Positions 7,689 to 15,482 of a stretch of DNA of 64,000 bases are shown here, one piece after another. Position 1 is the stretch's first letter; each line of letters starts with the position of its first letter. The stretch lies in the IMG/VR virus record IMGVR_UViG_3300028920_000039, positions 1-64,000 of that record, one strand, 5' to 3'. This stretch comes from a virus. The position numbers and the translations under genes were made by a program. The notes beneath the pieces were generated by a model that worked only from the letters and a program-made list of their open reading frames with translations, did not search any database and was not told where the DNA came from.

Positions 7689-9362
7689 ATGAAGCTCGAA
7701 ATTGGCAGAAACATCATGAAGATTATGGTGGAGGAGTTCGGTTCCGAGAACCCCGCCTTCATGACTCAATATTCGTATGGCAGTGAAAATATCGACTCCC
7801 ACCACTTGACGGAGGAGGAGCTCGAGCAGCTCAAGACGATCTGTTCCAGGAAAGAGCATTCCGTCGATATCAACAATCGCCGGGTTGTGCGAGGAATCAA
7901 GTCTCTGCAGAAGCTCGCCAAGGAAGGTAACGACAAGCCGATCGGTCGTTTACAGGCGATGACGGAGGCTATCACCAACTATCTGATGCCCCTTCCCCAT
8001 CACTGGATATTCGTAGAGGACGAATTCTCGGCTGTCATGAAGCCCTATTTCGTGAAAACCATCGAGTATCATCCTCCGCACCAGCGAAGTGAAGACGATT
8101 ACGTTCCTGCTTACATTGAGTTGAAGGCAGTAGGCTGGTGTCGTGGGCAGAGGGTTACAGCTGGGGAAGCCGTTCATCAGGAGGATCTGCAGGGAGGAAT
8201 CACCGTTGGAGAACTCCTCGGAAACATCGGTTGGATTCCTGAAACCGAAGAGATGGTTGTCGAACATGAGAAGTACGTTGCCTACTACAATGAATGCTGC
8301 GATAAGATGGGCGAACAGTTTCTTGGATACGGTGTTTGCAAAGCCGGTTCTGATAACTGGCAGGATGAAATCGTCGATCTTGAGAAGCACGGCATGCCTT
8401 CCAAGCTAGTGATGGACAATGACCAGGAACGAGGCAGTCGCAGTCGTAGAGGCAGGGACGACACCTCCCCTATCATTACCTGCACTCTCTGGTGTAAGAA
8501 GCCAGTGAATCTGGAAGACGAAGACGACGTGGACGAAGATGCTACAATTCGTTTGCCTGTCCATCCGATCGTTCAGGTCTTCATTCTTTCTCTGCATGAG
8601 TACGCCAAGATCCACGTCGCCAACATTAAGGACTACGACTACGACGAGAAGATGGCGGACAAGCTGGTTCTGTCGGATGATCGTCGGGAACTTATCGATC
8701 TGCTGATTGGATCCGAGCGAGATGGTTACAGCGACATTGTTGAAGGCAAAGGCAAGGGTGTTATCATCTTGACGTCGGGCCCTCCTGGCACTGGCAAGAC
8801 GCTGACCGCCGAAGTCTTCTCAGAGAAAGTGCATAAGCCGTTGTATATAGTGCAGTGCTCGCAGCTTGGTACTGATCCTGATGAGCTGGAAAAGCATTTG
8901 GCCGATGTGCTTGAGAAAGCCACTCGGTGGGACGCCATTTTGCTTATCGACGAAGCCGATGTCTATATACATGAACGCGGTGATGACGTGGATCAGAACG
9001 CCATCGTTGGCGTTTTCCTACGGCTGCTTGAGTACTACAGCGGAGTGCTTTTCCTAACTACCAACAGGGCAACTGTTATCGACGATGCCATCATCAGTCG
9101 TGTTATGGCGCATATACGATATGACCTGCCTACCTACGACGAGAAAGTCAAGCTCTGGAAGGTTCTATCCGAGCAGTATGGGGTTAAGCTCAGTGCTGAG
9201 CTTCGAAATGATCTTGCCAAGGAGAAGCTGTTTAAGAGAATCTCCGGCAGGTCCATCAAGCAGTTGTGCCGCCTGGGTAAGGCTCTGGCAGCTCGTCGCG
9301 AATGTGAAATAGATGCGAACCTGATCAAGTGGGTTGCACGGTTCCAGGACATCGAATTATGA
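7689..9362 (+). CDS. AAA+ ATPase
   Basis: 557 residues, ATG behind TTAGGAGGAGG. The N-terminal ~330 residues are a variable domain with no recognised family. The AAA+ module follows: Walker A GPPGTGKT at ~365, Walker B ILLIDEADVY at ~417, sensor-1-like LTTNRA at ~457, and a C-terminal helical lid. Subfamily resembles FtsH/Cdc48-type classical AAA rather than clamp-loader proteins; no protease motif is present. Probably a remodelling ATPase of nucleoprotein or protein complexes. It lies immediately before the DNA ligase, coupled through a 26-residue mini-gene, which hints at a role in replication or repair. Confidence 0.85.
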   Translation: MKLEIGRNIMKIMVEEFGSENPAFMTQYSYGSENIDSHHLTEEELEQLKTICSRKEHSVDINNRRVVRGIKSLQKLAKEGNDKPIGRLQAMTEAITNYLMPLPHHWIFVEDEFSAVMKPYFVKTIEYHPPHQRSEDDYVPAYIELKAVGWCRGQRVTAGEAVHQEDLQGGITVGELLGNIGWIPETEEMVVEHEKYVAYYNECCDKMGEQFLGYGVCKAGSDNWQDEIVDLEKHGMPSKLVMDNDQERGSRSRRGRDDTSPIITCTLWCKKPVNLEDEDDVDEDATIRLPVHPIVQVFILSLHEYAKIHVANIKDYDYDEKMADKLVLSDDRRELIDLLIGSERDGYSDIVEGKGKGVIILTSGPPGTGKTLTAEVFSEKVHKPLYIVQCSQLGTDPDELEKHLADVLEKATRWDAILLIDEADVYIHERGDDVDQNAIVGVFLRLLEYYSGVLFLTTNRATVIDDAIISRVMAHIRYDLPTYDEKVKLWKVLSEQYGVKLSAELRNDLAKEKLFKRISGRSIKQLCRLGKALAARRECEIDANLIKWVARFQDIEL

Positions 9363-9439
9363 AGAAGAAACGCAAAGGCCTCAAGCGATCGAGCTACAAC
9401 CGTCTGAAAGTGAAAGGCGGCGCCAAGGAGATGCGATGA
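9359..9439 (+). CDS. 26-residue basic mini-protein between ATPase and ligase
   Basis: Begins at an ATG that overlaps the ATPase stop (ATGA) and ends at a TGA overlapping the ligase ATG (ATGA again). The peptide starts MKKKRKGLKRSSYNR and ends GGAKEMR: strongly basic, 11 Lys/Arg of 26. Its final codons contain the AAGGAG ribosome site used by the ligase, so it may be a coupling leader peptide, a nucleic-acid-binding peptide, or both. Too short for family assignment. Confidence 0.6.
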   Translation: MKKKRKGLKRSSYNRLKVKGGAKEMR

Positions 9440-11364
9440 AGAAACACAGGGAGATAGCCGATCTAGAGTGGCAGATCCGCCAAGCCAACATCGCCTACTA
9501 CGATGAGGACGATCCTGTCCTTACTGACTCTGAATACGACAAGCTCAAGCAGCAGCTAGAAGAGTTGGATCCTGGCAATCCAGTTCTTCTGGAGATCGGT
9601 AACCCTACCTACGGCGAGAAGTTCACTCACGAGTCCATGATGTGCTCACTCAAGAAGTGTCACACCGCCCAAGAGATTCTCGACAAGTTTTATGGTCGAG
9701 TCGTCGTTATGATGCCGAAGGTTGACGGCTTCTCATTGAGTCTGCACTATGATCACGGGTCTTTGAAGACAGCAGTCACGCGTGGTGATGGTCACATCGG
9801 AGAGGTTGTTACGCCAAATGTGGTGCGAATGTTAGGTGTTCCTCTTGAGATCTATCACAAAGAGAAGGTAGAGATTCGAGGGGAAGGCTACATCTCGCCG
9901 ACGGACTTTTACGGAATCATGGATCGAAAGGGGTATGCGGGTAAAGACAATGGTTTTGCCAACCCTCGCAACGCCGCAGCCGGCTCAGTTCGTCAGAAGG
10001 ATCCCGCCATCACACCCCAGCGAAAAGTGAGGTTTGTGGCGTATCGTGTTCTTGGCGCCGGTTATGTTTATCACGACGACGCCCTTGCTTGGCTAGAAAT
10101 GCAAAACTTTCAGGTCACTCCTTACTGGTCATACAACCCTGTGTCGGAGGATGGGGTGCAGACGATGATTGAATCCATCAAGAACTATTCGGTACCGTTT
10201 GAAACTGATGGCATCGTCGTCATGCTTCAGAATCTGGAAGAGTTTGAAGCGGAAGGCGTCACCGGCAAGGAGCCCAAAGCAGCCCTTGCTTACAAGTTCG
10301 AAACGGAGAAAGCTGCTACAATGGTGGAGAACATCGTGTGGCAAACTGGTCGAACTGGTAAGATCACCCCTGTCGCCATTATCGAGCCGACGCACATCTG
10401 CGGCAGCACTGTTGCTCGAATCAGCCTACACAGCTTAGAGTGGCTCAGGAAAAAAGATGTTTGCATCGGTGACAAGATTCTCTTCGAGAAAGCCAATGAG
10501 ATCATTCCTGAGGTGGTGAAGGTTCTTCAAGAAGCGCCTGTTAGAGATATCAATCTACCTGAGTACTGCCCTGCGTGTGGCGGTGATGTAGCAGAAGAAG
10601 GCGCTGATCTAATGTGCAAGAACCCCGAATGCGATGCGCAGCTGATCAAGCATGTTCGTTTCATCTTGGAGACCTTGCGAATCAAAGGCATAGGTGAGAA
10701 CAGCATCGCCAAGATGTGCGACGGGGGTCTGGTCAATTACACTTGGCAGATCTTCGACATCACCGAGGAGAACCTGGTAGAGGTTGGTTTCGGACCCGGG
10801 GAAAGCAACAAGATGGCAGCGGCTGTCAAGCAGGTGAAAGCATCACCATCTCGTCTGATGGCTTGCCTTGGAATCAGAGGCTGGGGTGAGTCGATGTTTG
10901 AGAAGCTCTTCAAGAAGAGCCAGATCGCTGGACAGGATTGGTTGCTCCTATTTGCGGGTCTGTTTGACGACGGCAGAGAAGGTTTCGATGCTCACATTGA
11001 TAGTATGGGTGATGTTCGGCCTAGAGACCTTCGAGAAGGCCTGAGCTTACCTGATAAACAGGAACTTTTGTCTCGGCTACTGGAGAATGTGGAAGTTGAA
11101 TCCGCTGCTAAGAGCGGTGTTCTCGCCGGCAGCACTTTTTGCATCACAGGTTCACTGTCCAAACCACGTTCCCAGATAGCCGATGACATCAAGGCGGCTG
11201 GTGGGGTTGTGAAGGATTCAGTCACTAAGAACCTTGACTACTTGGTGGCTGGTTCCTCGACGGGCAGCAAGCTTGACAAAGCGAAAGCTGCGGGAGTGCT
11301 CGTGATCAAAGAAGGTGAGCTGTATGCAATGATGAGAGGAAAGCATGCGTCATTACTTCTGTGA
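9436..11364 (+). CDS. ligA: NAD-dependent DNA ligase
   Basis: 642 residues from ATG 9436, placed after AAGGAG. Seals nicks using NAD+. Visible in order: N-terminal Ia-like region (residues 1-60, with YYDEDDPVLTDSEYD, the NMN-binding Tyr/Asp pattern), adenylation domain with catalytic Lys95 in PKVDG, ERGEGYIS-like motif III as EIRGEGYIS, NPRNAAAGS motif, DGIVVM motif IV, OB fold, a four-cysteine zinc finger (CPACGG around 378, CKNPEC around 394), helix-hairpin-helix region, and a C-terminal BRCT domain from ~561 (GSTFCITGSLSKPRSQ). Slightly shorter than the ~670 residues usual in bacteria but apparently complete. The frame is open upstream to 9334, but that stretch overlaps the ATPase and mini-gene and is not needed. 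Confidence 0.95.
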   Translation: MKKHREIADLEWQIRQANIAYYDEDDPVLTDSEYDKLKQQLEELDPGNPVLLEIGNPTYGEKFTHESMMCSLKKCHTAQEILDKFYGRVVVMMPKVDGFSLSLHYDHGSLKTAVTRGDGHIGEVVTPNVVRMLGVPLEIYHKEKVEIRGEGYISPTDFYGIMDRKGYAGKDNGFANPRNAAAGSVRQKDPAITPQRKVRFVAYRVLGAGYVYHDDALAWLEMQNFQVTPYWSYNPVSEDGVQTMIESIKNYSVPFETDGIVVMLQNLEEFEAEGVTGKEPKAALAYKFETEKAATMVENIVWQTGRTGKITPVAIIEPTHICGSTVARISLHSLEWLRKKDVCIGDKILFEKANEIIPEVVKVLQEAPVRDINLPEYCPACGGDVAEEGADLMCKNPECDAQLIKHVRFILETLRIKGIGENSIAKMCDGGLVNYTWQIFDITEENLVEVGFGPGESNKMAAAVKQVKASPSRLMACLGIRGWGESMFEKLFKKSQIAGQDWLLLFAGLFDDGREGFDAHIDSMGDVRPRDLREGLSLPDKQELLSRLLENVEVESAAKSGVLAGSTFCITGSLSKPRSQIADDIKAAGGVVKDSVTKNLDYLVAGSSTGSKLDKAKAAGVLVIKEGELYAMMRGKHASLLL

Positions 11365-11665
11365 CATAGATGGTACACTCACCCATGATGGCGGGAAAGC
11401 ATGGGGTGAGCCCAACCTGCAAATGATAGAAGCGGTTCGGAAGCTGGCTGAAGAGGAGTCGGTGGTGTTGTGGTCAGCTCGGGGCCGTATGTATGCCCAC
11501 AAATTTGCTGCAAAGTATGACATTCCGGTTGACTTCTGCTTGGGAAAGCCGGAAATGATCATTGATGACAGTCCTATCATTCGTCCTGAGCATCTGATGC
11601 CTCATTTTTCACCAGAACAGTTTCTCAAGTATATGGAGAAAAGAGATGAAAACCGTACAAGATGA
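11345..11665 (+). CDS. HAD-superfamily phosphatase
   Basis: 106 residues overlapping the ligase end by 20 nt. FCDIDGTLT at residues 5-13 is the HAD nucleophile motif DxDGT, WSARG at ~43 matches motif II (Ser/Thr) and KPEMIIDDSP supplies the Lys and the acidic motif IV. No cap domain, so a minimal HAD fold. Possible roles are nucleotide or polynucleotide 3'-phosphatase activity, which would suit its coupling to DNA ligase; substrate not determinable. Confidence 0.85.
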   Translation: MRHYFCDIDGTLTHDGGKAWGEPNLQMIEAVRKLAEEESVVLWSARGRMYAHKFAAKYDIPVDFCLGKPEMIIDDSPIIRPEHLMPHFSPEQFLKYMEKRDENRTR

Positions 11666-11879
11666 CTTTGAAAGGAGATACCCCGCCATCAAGACGATGA
11701 GGTACTATTCTCGGTTCAATAACAACACACAGACGCTTTCGAAGCCCAAATGGTGGCAGAGGCTCTGGAGCCGGTTGACGAGACGCAAACGTTTCCGACG
11801 CCACCACCTGTTGATTTCAGGTTCGTCTTCTGGATCGTTTGTTGAGCTTGACTTTCGACGGATGAAAGGAGAAAACTAA
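11646..11879 (+). CDS. Small basic hypothetical protein
   Basis: 77 residues overlapping the phosphatase by 20 nt, with GGAGAAAAGAG upstream. Basic and aromatic centre (KPKWWQRLWSRLTRRKRFRR) suggests nucleic-acid or membrane-surface binding. Last gene before the 11899 promoter. Not recognised. Confidence 0.6.
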   Translation: MKTVQDDFERRYPAIKTMRYYSRFNNNTQTLSKPKWWQRLWSRLTRRKRFRRHHLLISGSSSGSFVELDFRRMKGEN

Positions 11880-11898
11880 AAGAAAATCAATTTTTTGG

Positions 11899-11927
11899 TT
11901 GACTTCTAGATGAGAATCGTCTAGAAT
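11899..11927 (+). promoter_or_regulatory. Sigma-70-type promoter, copy of the 3113 promoter
   Basis: TTGACT at 11899-11904, 17-nt spacer, TAGAAT at 11922-11927, then ACTTGTAACAAT. The 5' flank TCAATTTTTTGGTTGACTT is shared with the promoter at 3113. Drives the 11959 gene group. Confidence 0.75.
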
Positions 11928-11958
11928 ACTTGTAACAATCAAAAAAGGAGGCACAGAG

Positions 11959-12588
11959 ATGCCGAGAGTACATCACGTGAAGAAGGCCCGGAAGCCGAAC
12001 CCAGTAGTTACTGTTGAGGACATCGCCCGGGCCAAGAGAGGAGAGGACCCCGAGGCAGCTTCTTACTATTACTGGGAGTTTCGCTTTGGCGGGAAGCGGT
12101 ACAGCAAGACCTATCCGAAACAAAGTCAGCTGACCCAGTCGGAGTTTCTTTCTCAGGTCTACGACCTGAACGAGCGAATAGAAGGGGTAGGCAGTGATGA
12201 TCCCGAAGTTGTTTTGTCTTCGGTGTCAGAAATCATTGATGAAATCGACGTACTTCGTGACGAGCAGCAGGACAAGCGAGACAGCATGCCTGATCAGCTG
12301 CAAGACAGTGAAGTCGGTGAGCTGCTGCAGAGCCGATACGATTCCTGTGATGATTGGCGTAACTCTTTGGAAGAGGTGTCTGATCGCTTAATAGAAGACG
12401 TGGGCAATGCCGGCGTAGAAGCAGAAGAAGCAGAAAAGGAAAGTATCGAAGAGGACCAGAAGTCTGACGGTGAATACACTGATGAAGAGGTGGAAAGCAG
12501 AGTGGAGGAGGCAGGCCAATTTGCTCGTGAAAACAAGATGCATGAATTGCTTGATGAGCTTCGGGCTTGCCAGTACGAAGGAGAATAG
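11959..12588 (+). CDS. Acidic coiled-coil hypothetical protein
   Basis: 209 residues, ATG behind AAAAAAGGAGG. N-terminal ~70 residues are basic with a strand-rich motif (YYYWEFRFGGKRYSKTYPK) resembling a small DNA-binding domain; residues 75-205 are highly acidic and helical with repeated Glu/Ser. No family recognised. First gene after the strong promoter at 11899, so likely early and abundant. Confidence 0.75.
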   Translation: MPRVHHVKKARKPNPVVTVEDIARAKRGEDPEAASYYYWEFRFGGKRYSKTYPKQSQLTQSEFLSQVYDLNERIEGVGSDDPEVVLSSVSEIIDEIDVLRDEQQDKRDSMPDQLQDSEVGELLQSRYDSCDDWRNSLEEVSDRLIEDVGNAGVEAEEAEKESIEEDQKSDGEYTDEEVESRVEEAGQFARENKMHELLDELRACQYEGE

Positions 12589-13093
12589 AATCCCATACTA
12601 TCGAACATACACTGAAAAAGACCCTCCTGCCGAAGGTCGAGCCAAGAAAGCGTGGGAGCTTTTCAAGCACTTTCGTCCGAGCAAGAAGATCAAAGAGATG
12701 TTCTACAGTCCTTCATGTGACATCGGAGACGAGAAACCGGTTCGAGCCTGGGTTGCATGGTATGGCACATTGTCTGGAATGGGGCCAGCCGGAGCCACTG
12801 CGAGAGAAGACTACAGCGAAATCCCGGCACATGATGTTACATACAAGCATTGGTACTTCATAACAGGACCAGAAGCAGAATACCACACTAAGGTTATGAG
12901 AGGAGGGAGAGATAAAACCATGACTACTAGAGATGAACTGAAGAAACAGATCGATGAGTCGAACAAGAACGACCTGCCGATAGCTCTCAGGGGCTACCAT
13001 CGAGCCGCTCGCATCTACGCCGAAGGCGGTGACAGACTGCGGCAGATGATCTGTCTTCGTATGGCTGCTCGTGTGGCCTCGCGAATGGCGTAG
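12554..13093 (+). CDS. Hypothetical protein with possible internal start
   Basis: 179 residues from ATG 12554; the start is uncertain because the ribosome site GAAGGAG at ~12578 lies after it and has no good start codon in frame. Residues ~25-120 form a mixed domain (VRAWVAWYGTLSGMGPAG). An in-frame ATG at 12920, behind GAGAGGAGGGAG, could separately give a 57-residue helical protein starting MTTRDELKKQ. Either one gene with an internal start or a recent fusion. Not recognised. Confidence 0.55.
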   Translation: MSFGLASTKENRIPYYRTYTEKDPPAEGRAKKAWELFKHFRPSKKIKEMFYSPSCDIGDEKPVRAWVAWYGTLSGMGPAGATAREDYSEIPAHDVTYKHWYFITGPEAEYHTKVMRGGRDKTMTTRDELKKQIDESNKNDLPIALRGYHRAARIYAEGGDRLRQMICLRMAARVASRMA

Positions 13094-13124
13094 GCAGGAA
13101 ACCTGTAGAGATTCTAGACGAAAG

Positions 13125-13133
13125 TTGTATAAC
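13125..13133 (+). promoter_or_regulatory. TTGTATAAC promoter-like element
   Basis: TTGTATAAC 20 nt upstream of the DUF932 gene start, with an AAGGAG site in between. Recurs upstream of other gene groups (20301, 33393, 42284); likely a -10 element without an obvious -35 box. Confidence 0.45.
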
Positions 13134-13153
13134 ATACCGAAAGGAGATACAGC

Positions 13154-14167
13154 ATGCCAGCGGAAGTTGACTCGATGTTTTATACGGGAAAACCGCCGTG
13201 GCATGGTCTTGGCAAGGAACTCGCTAAGCCCGCCACGGCTGCTGAAGCGATTGAGGCGGCGGGCCTCAACTGGGATGTGAAGTGTGGCACGATACTTGTG
13301 AATGACTTCCAGGGTAAGAAGTCCGCCAAGGAGATCGTTATCCCAAATCACTTCGCTACTGTGCGAATGGACAAGCGAATTCCTCTCGGGATTGTGGGCA
13401 GGCTGTATACGCCTATTCAGAATCGAGATGCTTTTTCGTTCTTTGACAGTGTAATCGGAGAGAACCAGGCCATCTATCATGTGGCTGGGGCGCTCGGAAA
13501 AGGTGAGACGGTATGGATCCTGGCGAAGCTACCGAGTGACATTCGAATCGTAGGAACAGATGACATCATCAACAAGTATCTGCTTCTGACGAATCGGCAC
13601 GACGGTACTATGTCGCTGCGGATGTTCTTCACACCGATCAGGGTAGTTTGTCAGAACACCTTGAGTGCCGCCTTGAGCGTCAGGAAGGTTGGAGAAGGGA
13701 TCACTATTCGGCACTTCCCAGACATTCACAAGAAGGTGGAACAGGCGAAGCGGCTGTTAGGCCTTGCAGTAGATTACTACAAGGATCTGGCAGAGGCCTT
13801 TAATGAGCTGGCTCGCCATCAGATAGTTGAGACTTGGCTGGACGAGTATCTGGCGGAGGTTATGCCTTCGCCTTCCAACAAGGAACCCAGTACTCGGCTG
13901 CTCAACATTCGTGCCAACATGAAGAGTAGGTACAGCTCTGCTGCCAATTCACTCCCCGGTATTAGAGGAACCGCTTGGTCAGCATACAATGCTGTAACAG
14001 AGTTTGTTGACCACGGCAGGAGGGTGCCGAAGATTGATGAGGACAAGACTCGTCGGTTGGAAAGTGTGTGGATAGGAAGCGGTGCTCAGATTAAAGAAAG
14101 GGCTCTTAATTTGGCGTTGTTGAAGGTCGGTTCGCAGCCGATGACAGCATCTAAACGACAGGTTTAA
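13154..14167 (+). CDS. DUF932 / phage-plasmid-like protein
   Basis: 337 residues, ATG behind GAAAGGAG. Opens with PPWHGLGKEL and continues with residues typical of the DUF932 (phage/plasmid-like TIGR03299) family: NHFATVRMDKRIPLGIVG, QNRDAFSFFDSVI, GKGETVWILAKLP, and LRMFFTPIRVVCQNTLSAAL. Members are frequent in phages and plasmids; the biochemical function is not established. Length fits the family (~300-360). Confidence 0.85.
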   Translation: MPAEVDSMFYTGKPPWHGLGKELAKPATAAEAIEAAGLNWDVKCGTILVNDFQGKKSAKEIVIPNHFATVRMDKRIPLGIVGRLYTPIQNRDAFSFFDSVIGENQAIYHVAGALGKGETVWILAKLPSDIRIVGTDDIINKYLLLTNRHDGTMSLRMFFTPIRVVCQNTLSAALSVRKVGEGITIRHFPDIHKKVEQAKRLLGLAVDYYKDLAEAFNELARHQIVETWLDEYLAEVMPSPSNKEPSTRLLNIRANMKSRYSSAANSLPGIRGTAWSAYNAVTEFVDHGRRVPKIDEDKTRRLESVWIGSGAQIKERALNLALLKVGSQPMTASKRQV

Positions 14168-14308
14168 CGTCAGCACGACCGAAGGCGATGGGGGTAGGTT
14201 GCTATAACAATCCTGGGGCATGAAAGAGGTGGTGGACGCGCCTACCTCGCCTACACCTCACCGCCGGAGGTCGAACAGTTACAAGAAAACAAATGAATGG
14301 AGTATAAC
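14168..14308 (+). other. Intergenic stretch with weak hairpins
   Basis: About 140 nt without a convincing gene. It has GCTATAAC at ~14199, which could be a -10 element, and a small hairpin (GAGGT paired with ACCTC around 14227-14249). A GGAG ribosome site precedes the ATG at 14309. Confidence 0.35.
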
Positions 14309-14491
14309 ATGAGTGACCCTGTGGAGAAGAAACAGGAACTTCGGAAGAAGCTTGAGAACCTTCTGCGCCGGCAGAAGCAGAAGATTCGAGACAAGGAAAA
14401 CGCTGCTGCGGCTTACAATGATGAGCTTCGGCAGATTCGAAAAGAGATTGACGAGACTCTCAAGGAGATCGACAGTCTCAATAGTGTTTGA
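14309..14491 (+). CDS. Small coiled-coil protein
   Basis: 60 residues beginning MSDPVEKKQELRKKLENLL, a continuous heptad-rich helix with high Lys/Glu/Arg. Start chosen at 14309, behind TGGAG, rather than the in-frame ATG at 14297. The TGA stop is directly followed by tRNA-Pro with no gap. Function unknown. Confidence 0.65.
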   Translation: MSDPVEKKQELRKKLENLLRRQKQKIRDKENAAAAYNDELRQIRKEIDETLKEIDSLNSV

Positions 14492-14566
14492 CGGAGAGTC
14501 GCCCAGTCTGGTTAGGGCACCTGCTTTGGGAGCAGGGGGTCGCTGGTTCGAATCCAGTCTCTCCGA
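14492..14566 (+). tRNA. tRNA-Pro (UGG)
   Basis: Acceptor CGGAGAG pairs with CTCTCCG, anticodon loop TTTGGGA with anticodon TGG, T-loop TTCGAAT. No encoded CCA. Starts at the base after the preceding stop codon. Confidence 0.9.
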
Positions 14567-14567
14567 C

Positions 14568-14644
14568 GGGCGGGTAGCTCAGACGGTAGAGCGTGGGGTT
14601 GAAAACCCCAGACAGCGAGGATTCGATCGCCTCCCTGCCCACCA
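14568..14644 (+). tRNA. tRNA-Phe (GAA)
   Basis: Acceptor GGGCGGG pairs with CCTGCCC (one G-U), anticodon stem TGGGG/CCCCA around loop TTGAAAA with anticodon GAA, CCA encoded. The closing pair of the T-stem looks mismatched (GAGGA/GCCTC). Confidence 0.85.
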
Positions 14645-14662
14645 GTTGAAAGGACCGAGACA

Positions 14663-14695
14663 ATGCGCAAGAGGATCGGAAAGGAGGACCCATGA
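14663..14695 (+). other. Possible 10-codon leader peptide
   Basis: ATG CGC ... CCA TGA encodes MRKRIGKEDP, with an AAAGGAGG site near its end and a second short ATG reading frame (MMAPV) at 14692. Lies between tRNA-Phe and the 14727 gene. May be spacer only. Confidence 0.25.
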
Positions 14696-14710
14696 TGGCA
14701 CCAGTATAGA

Positions 14711-14724
14711 AAGGAGGTGATCCA
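14711..14724 (+). promoter_or_regulatory. Full-length Shine-Dalgarno sequence
   Basis: AAGGAGGTGATCC is complementary to 13 nt of the conserved 16S rRNA 3' end, far longer than the 4-6 nt used elsewhere here. It sits 3 nt before ATG 14727, which is closer than the usual spacing for its core AGGAGG (8-9 nt from the ATG when measured from the core). Confidence 0.8.
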
Positions 14725-14726
14725 TC

Positions 14727-14924
14727 ATGGGTGGCAAGTCACAGAAATCCAAGAAGTCGAAGCGTCCTGACACACGTCCGGGGCGGAGTCGTTATTGGAG
14801 TAGTGGTCGTCTTGCAAAGAACAAGGTTCGCAATCTTGTAAGACACAATGGGTTTGCTTCGGAAGCAGAAGCTGCTGTCTTTTGGCGTAGTGTTCGTTCC
14901 AAGCGAATCAAGAAGGCTGGTTAA
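14727..14924 (+). CDS. Small basic protein, unknown
   Basis: 65 residues, very basic (about one third Lys/Arg), starting MGGKSQKSKKSKRPDTRPGR. A Ser/Arg/Lys-rich tail is followed by a short helical segment with EAEAAVFWRSVRSKR. It might bind RNA or DNA; its site inside the tRNA array behind an extreme ribosome site is suggestive of a translation-related role, but that is speculation. Confidence 0.7.
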   Translation: MGGKSQKSKKSKRPDTRPGRSRYWSSGRLAKNKVRNLVRHNGFASEAEAAVFWRSVRSKRIKKAG

Positions 14925-14932
14925 ACAGCGTT

Positions 14933-15007
14933 TGCCCAGTAGCACAATTGGTAGTTTGCACCTGACTGTTAATCAGGTTGTTGAAGGTTCGAGTCCTTCC
15001 TGGGCAG
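14933..15007 (+). tRNA. tRNA-Asn (GUU)
   Basis: Acceptor TGCCCAG pairs with CTGGGCA, anticodon stem CCTGA/TCAGG around CTGTTAA with anticodon GTT, T-loop TTCGAGT. No encoded CCA. Confidence 0.9.
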
Positions 15008-15013
15008 TGTTTT

Positions 15014-15121
15014 GGAGCCTCACAACGGACAAGGCTTAGGCCCGTGAGCGAATCCGGAGCCAACCGGGTACTAAAGGCATCGCAAACCGGGGTGGGAAGC
15101 GAGTGGTTGACCAGAGGCTCT
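15014..15121 (+). ncRNA. Possible structured RNA between tRNA-Asn and tmRNA
   Basis: GAGCCTC at 15015-15021 pairs with GAGGCTC at 15114-15120, closing a ~92-nt interior with several smaller complementary segments (GGCTTAGGCC, CCGGAGCCAACCGG). A T-rich tail (TTTGTTCTTT) follows. Could be a processing element for tmRNA, a terminator variant, or an independent RNA; not recognised. Confidence 0.4.
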
Positions 15122-15136
15122 TTGTTCTTTGAAAAT

Positions 15137-15469
15137 GGGGGCGACTGGTTTCGACGTATAAGTTGAAGCTACTGTTGCGTGTCGAGGAATGGTAAGGCTG
15201 GCCTCGTAAAAAGCCTTCCGTCTTCAGAAGTGCCGATGCACCGATGAAAATGGCGGCTTGACCGCCTGGGGTTGATGGAAGCTATTCCTGGGAGTACTGA
15301 AAGCCCGACTAGCTACGCAGGAAGAACCCTTCCGCTTGAAGGTACCATAGCACCGGATTGGTGAGCCGGCTCCAAAAGTAACCAAAGAAGTTGCCGGTCG
15401 TAACCGGATATGCACGTAGAAGCGGTAGTGGAGCTTAGACGGACATGGGTTCAATTCCCATCGCCTCCA
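15137..15469 (+). ncRNA. ssrA: Transfer-messenger RNA (tmRNA)
   Basis: About 333 nt. The 5' end GGGGGCGACTGGTTTCGACG and 3' end GGTTCAATTCCC followed by CGCCTCC form the tRNA-like domain (acceptor GGGGGCG with CGCCTCC). GGCCTCGTAAAAAGCC is the conserved pseudoknot 1 region. The tag frame most likely starts at GCC 15232 and reads ADAPMKMAA, ending TGA at 15259-15261; the stop sits in the loop of hairpin GGCGG-CTTGA-CCGCC, as in bacterial tmRNAs. It rescues stalled ribosomes by adding the tag. CCA is not encoded. Lies within the phage tRNA array. Confidence 0.93.
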
Positions 15470-15482
15470 TTAATTTGAAAGA

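Noticed and set aside
12713-13480. 255-codon reverse-strand open frame
   Set aside because: It crosses two real + strand genes and no reverse-strand gene is otherwise supported in this window.
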